This document shows positions 33,836 through 43,200 of a stretch of DNA of 64,000 nucleotides, piece by piece. Source of the DNA: Chitinophagales bacterium (GTDB taxonomy: Bacteria > Bacteroidota > Bacteroidia > Chitinophagales > UBA2359); contig JAHDEE010000001.1 of NCBI GenBank assembly GCA_020629005.1, forward strand, positions 18,968-82,967. Reading direction: 5' to 3'. Made by a program: the position numbers and the translations under genes. The notes under the pieces are model-generated. The model was not told the origin of the DNA and ran no database searches. It saw only the letters and a program-made list of their open reading frames with translations. How positions within the stretch are numbered: the stretch's first letter is position 1; each line of letters begins with the position of its first letter.

Positions 33836-34435
33836 ATGACACCAGAGAGAGAAGCAAGGATGCGGTCTGTGATTGAAAATCGGCAAACCAACTTAACCGT
33901 GATCATGGAAAATGTGCATGATCCTCATAATATTGCCGCTTGCCTCCGATCCTGCGATTCTGTCGGAATCTCTGAGGTGTTTATTCTCAACAGCGAAGAG
34001 CGAGTGAGAAAGAAGACCTTACAGTCCGGTGGAAAATTTGGAGCAAAAAGCTCTGCTAGCGCCTCCAAATGGCTGGATATTCATTACTTCGAAGATACAC
34101 AAAGGTGCTTCGAAGTGGTACGCAGCAGGTATGAGCAGATCTTTTCCACACATCTGTCGGCGGAGGCCAGTCCACTGCATAATATGGATTTTGCGCAGAG
34201 CTGTGCAGTGCTATTTGGCAATGAAAAAGATGGAGTTACAGACGAAGCCCTGGCGCTCTCAGATGGAAATTTCATCATTCCGCAATTTGGTATGATTCGA
34301 AGCCTAAACATATCAGTAGCTTGTGCCGTCACTCTTTATGAAGCACTGAGGCAAAAGATGGATGCAGGACATTTTCCCAGTGCTCGAACAGCAGCAGAAA
34401 AGGCGGCTACCCTGGAAGACTGGGCACGCCGGTAA
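33836..34435 (+). CDS. trmH: tRNA (guanosine-2'-O-)-methyltransferase (Gm18), SpoU family
   Basis: SPOUT-class enzyme that methylates the 2'-OH of G18 in tRNA using SAM. The sequence aligns well by eye with bacterial TrmH: RQTNLTVIMENVHDPHNIAAC, RSCDSVGISEVFIL, the knot motifs ILFGNEKDGVTDEALAL (here VLFGNEKDGVTDEALALS) and IIPQFGMIRSLNISVACAV with the SLNxSVA SAM-binding segment. The 199-aa length matches TrmH rather than the larger TrmB/RlmB types. It starts 4 bp after the lipoprotein gene, so the pair is likely cotranscribed even though the functions look unrelated. Confidence 0.92.
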   Translation: MTPEREARMRSVIENRQTNLTVIMENVHDPHNIAACLRSCDSVGISEVFILNSEERVRKKTLQSGGKFGAKSSASASKWLDIHYFEDTQRCFEVVRSRYEQIFSTHLSAEASPLHNMDFAQSCAVLFGNEKDGVTDEALALSDGNFIIPQFGMIRSLNISVACAVTLYEALRQKMDAGHFPSARTAAEKAATLEDWARR

Positions 34436-34465
34436 TACGGCACAATTGGGCCTGCCGATCTGGAC

Positions 34466-34957
34466 TTATCTAGCTTCAAGATCATTTAAGAATCCGACGG
34501 CTTTTTTGAGAATTTCCCCTCCCTTTTCATTCCGCCTTCTTTTAAGACAATCCTGCACAATCGATTTTTTGCTTCGGTAAGCCTCTACGATGGCAACTCG
34601 TTTGGCGTCCCGATCACTTTCCAGGCTGCGTATTTCATTATCTGAATGAGTATTGCGAAGCTGTTGATAAAGCGGTAGATAGATACATTCGCACTTAGCG
34701 CTACCTCCTTTGTCCCCTTCACAATTTGCCACCATCTTGGAAATCGGTCTTCTCAGCAAAGTAGCCTCAAAGCCGTCATTAACGGTTTCACGTAAATCCT
34801 TACCTGACCAAAGCGTGTATACGACCAGACCAAGCAATATGAAGGCGGCAAATCTAAATAGTTTTCTTGCTACCTTGAAAAAGATCATCACCAGAACGAT
34901 GATGGCCACCACCAGCAACAGCATGTTTTGGGGGCTAAGGGATGATAATATATCCAT
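34466..34957 (-). CDS. small membrane protein of unknown function
   Basis: 163 residues with two closely spaced N-terminal membrane segments (MLLLVVAIIVLVMIFF and FAAFILLGLVVYTLW) joined by a basic loop (KVARKLFR), then a soluble, charged, mostly helical C-terminal part with three Cys within NCEGDKGGSAKCECIYLP. No family is recognised. It starts 6 bp after the preceding 359-aa gene on the same strand, so the two probably form one operon of unknown role in the envelope. Confidence 0.7.
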   Translation of the reverse strand: MDILSSLSPQNMLLLVVAIIVLVMIFFKVARKLFRFAAFILLGLVVYTLWSGKDLRETVNDGFEATLLRRPISKMVANCEGDKGGSAKCECIYLPLYQQLRNTHSDNEIRSLESDRDAKRVAIVEAYRSKKSIVQDCLKRRRNEKGGEILKKAVGFLNDLEAR

Positions 34958-34963
34958 AGAGTT

Positions 34964-36040
34964 TTACTTTTTCTTCTTGTCCTTCTCTTGCATCAAATAC
35001 TTTGCCTTGAGTAAAGGTTCATTTCCCGCCCGCTTAAAAGAGCCATGAAATTCTTCAAGAATCACCAAATCTTCGCCACTGGTATACCTGCTAACAAAGA
35101 AATAGCTCTTGGTATTGGATAGCTTTTTGGATACAAGGTATTGTTTCCCTTCATATTCCCAGGGAATTCCAAATGCATGTTTGTCCGTCATGCTATAGAA
35201 GCCAGGCACATATTTATTGCCACCTTGATAGATCCATTTCACCTCATCCTGGGTTAGGAGCTGAAACTGCTTGCCATCGTAGAAGTGGAGATAAGCATCA
35301 CTGCTTTTGGTAAATTCATTTCGCAGATCAACGGGTTGGATATAGCCAAAACCTTCCATGATACCGCCAGATTCCTGGACAACTTCTACTGGTTGCCACT
35401 TGAGATTCTTCATGGGGTTGCTGTCGTTAAACAGATCGATCAGGTAGATGATTACACGAAGATCGCGACTCTCGTATTTTCCGGTGGCCTTAGCAGATTC
35501 GAGAAAATAAGGCCTGTCCTTCATCAATTGCTGCAGATCGCTCAATTCACTTACAATCTCTGTTGCGTAGTCTTTTCGATGGCCGACCATCACATAGCCA
35601 GGAATAAATTTATATTTTTCAGCAATCACGCGAGAATTGTCGTAAACTTCGATATCTCCTCTTCGCACTTGCCTGTATAGATCATCAAATCCATCCAACC
35701 ACTTGAACATAGTTGAGTCTTTGCGATCGACGACTCCTCGTTCGGCCCCAGCCAGCGTTATTTGATCAAACATGGTAATGTCGATCTTCTTTTTCCCGGG
35801 GTATTTGCTTTCTTTGACCAGAAAATAGGGCACGCCATTCTTGGGATTCTTGTACTTGAACTGCCCCTCCATCTTAAGCCCGGTCTTTAGCAATGCTTTG
35901 CCTTTGTACTTCTTGAAGCGAATTTTTGGAGCCTTTTGCTTAACCCCTTTAGGCTTAATCTTCTTGTTTTGTGCCGGAAGCGAGATGCAAATCAGCAATA
36001 CAGAGAAGAACAGAAGAAAGTACTTAATGATGCCGTTCAT
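34964..36040 (-). CDS. exported basic protein of unknown function
   Basis: The ATG at 36040 starts a signal peptide (MNGIIKYFLLFFSVLLICIS ... LPAQ); the longer frame back to 36163 would place a nonsense extension through the hairpin at 36128-36160. The first mature stretch is very basic (KKIKPKGVKQKAPKIRFKKYK), followed by a beta-rich body with repeated LLKTGLKMEGQFKYKN- and FLVKESKYPGKKK-type segments and a final EEFHGSFKRAGNEPLLKAKY. No family is recognised. A periplasmic or outer-membrane-associated location is expected. The next gene begins 6 bp downstream. Confidence 0.75.
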   Translation of the reverse strand: MNGIIKYFLLFFSVLLICISLPAQNKKIKPKGVKQKAPKIRFKKYKGKALLKTGLKMEGQFKYKNPKNGVPYFLVKESKYPGKKKIDITMFDQITLAGAERGVVDRKDSTMFKWLDGFDDLYRQVRRGDIEVYDNSRVIAEKYKFIPGYVMVGHRKDYATEIVSELSDLQQLMKDRPYFLESAKATGKYESRDLRVIIYLIDLFNDSNPMKNLKWQPVEVVQESGGIMEGFGYIQPVDLRNEFTKSSDAYLHFYDGKQFQLLTQDEVKWIYQGGNKYVPGFYSMTDKHAFGIPWEYEGKQYLVSKKLSNTKSYFFVSRYTSGEDLVILEEFHGSFKRAGNEPLLKAKYLMQEKDKKKK

Positions 36041-36127
36041 AACCTCACAAAAGTAGCAATTTGTTAGGATTTTTTCAGTCTCTATTTTACCGCGAAAGTC
36101 CCAATTGCCGGGTTTGACTATTAATAA

Positions 36128-36160
36128 GAACGCCGCTATTTGAGAAAAATAGCGGCGTTC
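36128..36160 (-). terminator. 14-bp perfect inverted repeat between porP-type gene and unknown operon
   Basis: GAACGCCGCTATTT pairs exactly with AAATAGCGGCGTTC around a 5-nt loop. It lies 36 bp after the PorP/SprF stop (minus strand). The downstream minus-strand sequence is TTATTAATAG, not a clean T-run, so it may be a terminator, a transcript stabiliser or an operator. Confidence 0.6.
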
Positions 36161-36195
36161 CACGATTGTATTTTCAAGCTAATTACAAGTAAAAA

Positions 36196-37155
36196 TTACT
36201 CATTTCGAAGCGGATCGTCAACATCCGCATCATCATAATCTCTAGCTGCAGGAGCGCTATAACCCCAGTCGAAATCAATACCAAAGCTAAGCTCATGGCT
36301 TCCGCTGCTATAATCATTGAGCTCTGAGGTCGTCATATCATAGGAGTAAGCAAGGTGATACATTTCTTCGAAAGTCACACCGGCAAGAATTGAGATCGCA
36401 TCTGCGGTTCTGTAAGAGAGACCCAACCAATACTGATCCTGGTAGATACCTCTGGCGCCAAGGTCGAACTGTGGATCAACTCCGCCAACAAACTTTCCAA
36501 AAACCATGGGTTCAACAGAAAAGTCCTCATTGATGTCAAACATGTAGCCAGCTGACAAGAAAAGGTGCCTGCTATTTTCCACTGTTTCCGCATCGTCCAA
36601 TTTGAATTTTGCGCCGATCAGTTGGTTCAAAGAAGCTCCTACATAGTAGCTTTCTCCTTGCAGGTATGCACCAAAATCAGCATCAAAACCCATTTTAGAT
36701 GCTTTTCTAGAACCAACAATAGGATCGTCAAAATCTCGTGCCTCGAGATCCGAAAAGTTGATTCGCTGTTGCATGACCGCTGCACCGATTCCCAACGAAA
36801 GTACATTCTCTCTGAGATCGTCCAGAGGAAGTTGATAAGCATAGACCAACTTAAGCCCAGACCTTGCTGTCGGACCAGTTTGGTCATTGTAAAAGACCGC
36901 TCCCACCCCAACGTTGTTGAATTGAGGCAGACTAGTATGCGCAGTGATAAATTGAGTAAAAGGGGAATCACCATCATCGAAACCCACCCATTGCTTCCGC
37001 AAATTGAGTCTTGCCTCGATCATATCGCTACTACCAGCAATTGCTGGATTGTAAACAAAATCATTCATACTGTATTGCGTCAGCTGATGAATTTGTTGAC
37101 CATTGGCAAAGCTATATAAGCATAGCGTAACTGCCAGTAAAAGTATATTTTTCAT
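36196..37155 (-). CDS. T9SS outer-membrane protein, PorP/SprF family
   Basis: 319-residue outer-membrane barrel. The signal peptide ends FANGQQ and is followed by the family start QLTQYSMNDFVYNPAIAGSS, EARLNLRKQWVGFDDGDSPFT and GVGAVFYNDQTGPTARSGLK. PorP/SprF proteins act with the type IX secretion machinery and, from known Flavobacterium work, SprF is needed for surface localisation of the type B cargo SprB encoded next to it. Here the neighbour is the giant C25/adhesin gene, which has a type B-like sorting domain and is 66 bp upstream. A terminator-like hairpin lies in that 66-bp gap, and no TAnnTTTG box is seen there, so expression probably relies on readthrough. Confidence 0.93.
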   Translation of the reverse strand: MKNILLLAVTLCLYSFANGQQIHQLTQYSMNDFVYNPAIAGSSDMIEARLNLRKQWVGFDDGDSPFTQFITAHTSLPQFNNVGVGAVFYNDQTGPTARSGLKLVYAYQLPLDDLRENVLSLGIGAAVMQQRINFSDLEARDFDDPIVGSRKASKMGFDADFGAYLQGESYYVGASLNQLIGAKFKLDDAETVENSRHLFLSAGYMFDINEDFSVEPMVFGKFVGGVDPQFDLGARGIYQDQYWLGLSYRTADAISILAGVTFEEMYHLAYSYDMTTSELNDYSSGSHELSFGIDFDWGYSAPAARDYDDADVDDPLRNE

Positions 37156-37180
37156 TGAATTTATTCCTTTGTGATTGGTG

Positions 37181-37212
37181 AAAAACAGGGTCCGAGGATC
37201 AAGCTCGGACCC
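37181..37212 (-). terminator. terminator/attenuator between giant C25 gene and PorP/SprF gene
   Basis: Perfect 9-bp stem GGGTCCGAG/CTCGGACCC with a 7-nt loop; on the minus strand it is followed by TG and five T residues. It sits 9 bp after the giant gene's stop and 26 bp before the PorP/SprF start, so it could trim transcription between cargo and partner. Confidence 0.75.
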
Positions 37213-37221
37213 TTGTTGTTC

Positions 37222-40200
37222 TTATTTAAGAATTGTAACGTTACCAGTAAGTGGCTCACTTCCGTCATTTTTGTCTATGACATAGTAGTAGGTAGCATCT
37301 GGTAAATCATCACCATCCTGATTGGTTCCTTCCCAATTATTAGGGTAATCACTGGCTTCGTAAACCAGCTGTCCCCAACGATTGAATATCTTGACCTGAT
37401 TGCCACTGTAGGCATCTATAAAGTCAATCACCCAAGCGTCGTTCTTCCCGTCATTATTGGGAGTAATCACATTAGGAACTTTCTCTTCAGGACAAACAGT
37501 GACATCAGTAGTAACAGTAATTGTTCCACCCTTAGAACAACCATCCTCATCGGTAATCAACACCTCATAGGTTGTATCTTCTGTAACTGTTGCGATTGGC
37601 GAGTCAGAAAATTCATCATCCAATCCATCACCCGTCCAGCTGTATTCAATTCCACCTGAGGCAAACAACTCGATTGGTTCGCCAGGGCAGATTGTAGAAT
37701 CAGGGCTCAACGTGATTGAAGGCAGCGCCTTGAAATCCAATTCAATTTCGGCTGTAGAAGAACAACCGTCCTTAACGCCCACGAGGGTGTAAATGTAGGT
37801 TCCAGAGCCAGGAGCGTCGATGACCGATTCTCCCGCTGCATCAGTCAATCCCCCACCATTCCAGGTATAAGAATCAGCGCCCTCCGCAGTCAGTACAACT
37901 TCGTCACCTTCGCAGTAGCTATTTTGGTCAGCACCCACAGAAAGCTGAGGCGCATCAAAAACATTAAGCAGTCCAACAACGGCATCCTCATCTGAAGTTG
38001 TGCCACAACCAAAGGTTAATAGCGTGACATCCCAGTCTCCAGCTTCCTCAAATATGAGTTCAGGTGCTTCTTGATCTGAGGTTAGTGTGGTGCCTGTTAC
38101 ATTGTTGTAGAAGGTCCAGCTGTATCCAGCAGCGTTAACACTTTCTTGTGTAAAGGAAGCTGTTTCACCCAGACAAACGCCAAATTGTTCTCCTGCGATA
38201 ATGGAAACTGGCGAAGAAGCTACATCCGCTTCAATTTCAATTAGCGCAGTACTTGTACAGCCTTCTACACTTTCGACAAAGAGACTGTAAGTCCCTGTTT
38301 GGGTTAAGGACAGTGTTGCTTCTGTGCCGATAACTCCTCCATCTGTGGCCCATTCGTAACTTACAAATCCATCTTCCGCAACCAATTCAATTTCCTCACC
38401 TTGACATAGTACAGTCGGTCCAGAAATTGAAGGCTCCGCTAAGTCCTGACTTCCTACCTCAACTTCAATTGAGGACTCACATCCTGCTTCATTCATAGCA
38501 GTGAATGTGTACATACCCGGATTAGATACTTCGAGCTCACCTTGTTCTGAGAGGAGATCACCTTCGCTATCATACCAACCAACACTTGTCAATCCATCTC
38601 CCACACCTTGCAGGGTCGTGACCTGTCCGTTACAAATGGTTGAAGCCCCTTCAAATCCGAGGTTTGGAACGTCGTTTATATTGACATCAAAAACAAGCGA
38701 TCCAGAACAACCTACAGCATCAACACCTGTCAACACATAAGTACCAGTTTGTTCAATAATCACTTCTGATTCAGTACTAAATGGATCTTCTGTATTTTCT
38801 GAATTTGCCCAGGAGAAGGTGACAAATTCATCACCAACTGCTGTAAGGGAAACTTCGTTTTCTCCACAAACATTGGTGATTCCATCCAGCAAAGGAGAGC
38901 TGGCCAATACTCCGTTAGCAACTGTAAATTCATTTGAAGCACTGCAACCCAGATCACTTTCGCAAACCAACTCGTAGACGCCCGTTTCAGTGATTGTGAC
39001 TTCTGATTCTGACCCGATCAACTCACCATCAAGAAACCAGTTACAAGTCTCTCCCTCAGGAGCAGACAGCGTTGTTGGACTATCTGCACAAACTGACAAT
39101 TCGCCCGTCACTTCCGGGCTTGTAACTACAGCCTGCAGAACAGAGAAAGTGGTTTGTGAGCCACATCCGGAATCGTCTTCACAAACCAGCTGGTATTCTC
39201 CTTCTTCCGATACCGTAATTTCAGAGCCTGTGCCTACAAGCTCACCCGCAAAGTACCAGGTGCAATTATATTCTGCCGGACCGTTCAAAGTGGTGGACCC
39301 GTCTTCACAGAATGCAAGATTTCCTTCAATGCTTGGCTCTGGTAATTGTCCAACAATAATACTGAACTCTCTTTCTCCCTGACAGCCCAAAGCATCAGAG
39401 CAAATCAAGGTATAATCACCTTGATCCGAGAGGTCGATACTGGTATCACCAGATATCAATTCACCATCCAGATACCAAGCGCAGCTCAATTCTTCAGGTG
39501 CTGTCAAAGTTGTGGAACTGCCTTCGCAAATAGAAAGAGCTCCGTCAATGGTAGGCTCTTCAAGCTCTCCTAGACCTACTTCAATAGAGTTGCTTCCCAT
39601 ACAGTCGGCATCTGTCATACCATTTAGGTTGTAAACACCTGCTTCTGTAATACTGATGTTCTGCTCTGTTCCAATTTCCTCGCCCTGAGCATTAGTCCAG
39701 GTCCATTGAGAATAAGGTCCGCTGGCACTCAGTTCCAGAGTGGATCCGGCACATAGTGTATTTCCTCCATCAATACCTGGTGATGGAGGTGTATCAAAGC
39801 TGACAGTGAATGAGAGAGATTCAGTACAACCAAACTGGTCAGTACCAAACACCTCGTAATCTCCGGCCTCATCTATCAACACAGATGGGCCAACACCAAC
39901 TGACAGATCATCACTATTCTTCCAATCGATCACTTGGTAATCTCCTATCACAGAAAGAATCGTTGACTCCTGGCTACAGAGTTGGGTATCTCCGTTCAAT
40001 TCAGGAGTGATTCCACCATTTTCTATCGTGACAGGTACGGAGGTTTCACAACCAATTGCCGAGATACCTACGAGCGTATACTCACCTGGGATACTTGTTG
40101 TAAGGCTGCTCTCGTTTGTCAGGATTATACCTTCTGAATCCAACCATCGGAAACTTTCAAAGCTATCCCCTTCTCCAGTCAGTGTCGTTTCACCGCCAGC

Positions 40201-43200
40201 ACATATCACTGGCGAACCTGCCAGAACAGGGTCAAACAGCTGTTGAACAGAAACAGTGAACACTTGCGATGTTCCTTGACATCCTGCTGCATCAGATCCA
40301 ACAACCGAGAATGTTCCACTCGTTGTTGCTTCATAACTGCTTGTGCCCGTTGCTACTTGCTCATTTCCTTGGTACCAGATGTAGTTTTCTTCAACGAAAT
40401 TGCCGCTTGCCTGAAGGATGGTACTGCCAGATTGACAAATCAGATCACTTCCTGTGATCTCCGGATTACTAGAGGCAACTCCAGTACCGACTACGAAAGT
40501 TTCAGTGCCTTCACAATCTGACAGAAGTGAAGTAGCAGAAACAGAATAGGTCCCTGGAGAATCAATTATAATCGATTGCCCAGAACCAATTTCAGATCCG
40601 CCCCCATCAAACCAGGTATAATTATCATAGTCTCCTGAGGCACTCAGAGTGGTTGAAGAATTACCACAAACAGACAAGACACCATCCACAATGGGAGGCT
40701 CGCCACCACCATAGATTTCGAAAGGCGTACAAAGTGTACAGCCAAGCGAGTTTTGTCCGCACAGTAGGTATTCCCCAGGATTGCTGGGAATCCAGGTAGG
40801 CCCAACTTGCTGAGCAACGCCAGCCGAGTTGGACCAGGTATATTCATTGTAATCTCCAACAGCAGTCAGGGCCGTATTACTTCCTAGACAGACAGAAAGT
40901 GAACCATCAACTTGTGGTGCAGCTATGTCCAGAAGCTCAACATCATAGTTTGCTGTGCTACTACATCCTCCTGTACTAATTACTGTCAGCTCGTAAGTGC
41001 CAGCTAATTCTTCTAGCGTTATTCCTTCCAAAAGTTCAGGATTGATCTCTATGTAGCTTTGAGACAGCGGAACCTGAATGATCTGACCAGCGAGCGTCCA
41101 TGAGTACGAAGCATAGCCTTGAGGACCGAAAAGTGTTAAAGTTTGACCGTTACAGATTTGATTTCCTCCAGTGCTTGTTGAGAAGCTCGGTGGATCTATA
41201 GCTGCTTCAAGTACTTCGACACTTACCTCTGTGGTACAGCCATTGGCAGCTGTCACACTAGCTGAGTAAGTTCCAACTTCGTTTACAATAATTGTTGCAT
41301 TTGGATCGTCATTGTCCCACAGAATTGAGTTTCCACCATCCGTTGATACAGACAGTTGAATGGATTCACCAGGACAAATCTCAAAATCATTTTGGTTCGA
41401 TACAATTGATGCGTTCACTTCGTAAGGAACAACAGAATAGGAATTAGTCGAAGAACAACCATCCAAGTCAACCGTGTTAATCGTATAGACTCCCGCAGTA
41501 TTTACAACATATTCCGGCGTAGACGGACCACCATCCCAAGAATAAGAACTAAAATCTCCCAATACTGTAAGAGTGATTTCGTCTCCATCGCATAATGTGC
41601 CTGATCCATTGGAAGGCACGATCGTCGGTGTAGTCCCGCCCGAAACGACAACAACCACGTTTTTTTGTTGTGTTGGACAATCATCACCAGAAGGAACAGC
41701 ATAACTCAAAGTGTAACCCCCAGGAGTAAGTCCTGTTGGATCAAAAGTACTTCCGGATACTCCGGCACCAGAAAAGTTTCCATTGCTTGGGAAGCCGGAA
41801 AGTGCAACTGGTCCTGAGTTAGCGCAGAATACCTGATTGTCTTCAATTCCACTGATGCTTAGATTAAGATCAGGACAATCGGAAGCAGTACAAATGATCG
41901 TGCTCGAAGTAGCCGAACCACAGTTTCCTAGTCCACTGGCTTGTACATAAAAGGACACCTCTTGTCCCGGAGTCAAACCATTTAGCGTGAACTGACCATC
42001 GTTGTCGAAAACCTGGCTTCCATTGTAATCCACTAAATAGTTCCCTACATTACTAGCTGTGTTCCAATCTATCGTTACAGAGTTAGAAGTCGAAGAGACA
42101 CAGTTAACAACCGGAGGTGTTATCTCATCCAGTACGGTAACCTGATATTCAGAAACAGAAGAACCACAATCCGGGTGTGTAACCGTAAGAGTTGCATTCT
42201 TTGTACCTGCAGTAGCATAGTTTACTGAATGAGGTCCAGCACCTGTAGCGATTGGCGTATCAGCTCCTACCCCAAAATTCCAGGAGTAACTGTAGCCAGC
42301 GGCTTGCGTTCCTGTATAACTAAAGACAACTTCCGAGTCGTCTAGACAAACAGTGTTTTGCTGCGCAGTAATTCCTCCAGTGCTAGGAGCTGGAATAACA
42401 GTCCACGTGCTTGAAGTCTCGCATGACGTACCGCTTGTGGTTCCCACATATTGGATGTTATAAGTACCAGGGCCAGTTGCTGGAACAAAAGTGTTAGTGA
42501 TTGTGCCGTTAACATAGAAAGTTCCTGAGTCACCAGTACCAGTCAAAGTAACCGGGCCTTCGGAAGAACAGTATGTTGTTTCAGTGTTTGATATTTGGAA
42601 ATTACCGCAGTTGCCAATTACAGGAATCACTATACTCTTAGAAGCCTCATTATTATCTGGACAGTCTTCCGTAATTGTTCCACCATTGTTAAGATTTACT
42701 GTGAATGTAGTATTTCCCGAAGGCAGTGTTGAGAGATCCACAGTATAGGTATACAGCGATGAACCCGTTGGAGGATTAGCCTCAGCAACATTCACAACTA
42801 CCTGGCTAAATCCGGCAGAAGGATTGTTTGCGGTGATCGAAATCGGAAGAGGAGAAAAGTCCACATCACCAGCATTGTTGACCGTTACGTAAATAGTCAA
42901 CTCTGTTGTCGAATCGGTGATGGTCTGTGGAGAGAAGCTGATATTGTTGCTTCCGTTTTCGAAATGGTATTCCGGGTTTTCATAGGCAATTAGGCTGATA
43001 GCCGGATCACCTGACCAAGTAAATTCCTCGATGGTTTTTCTCATCCCCTGATAAAAGATTGTTGTCGTTTCAGCAGCAGAAGCTACGTAGATTTCGTCGA
43101 TTGCGGACATTATGCAAGAACCAATAGGCTCACCGTACAAGTCTCCGGAAAATTTAGAGTGTACTGCCTCTACATAGTTGGACAAATATTCCGGGAAGCC

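Noticed and set aside
37480-41622. CRISPR- or tandem-DNA-repeat explanation for the periodic region
   Set aside because: Periodicity of about 225 bp is at the protein level (Ig-like units with diverged DNA) inside one continuous reading frame.
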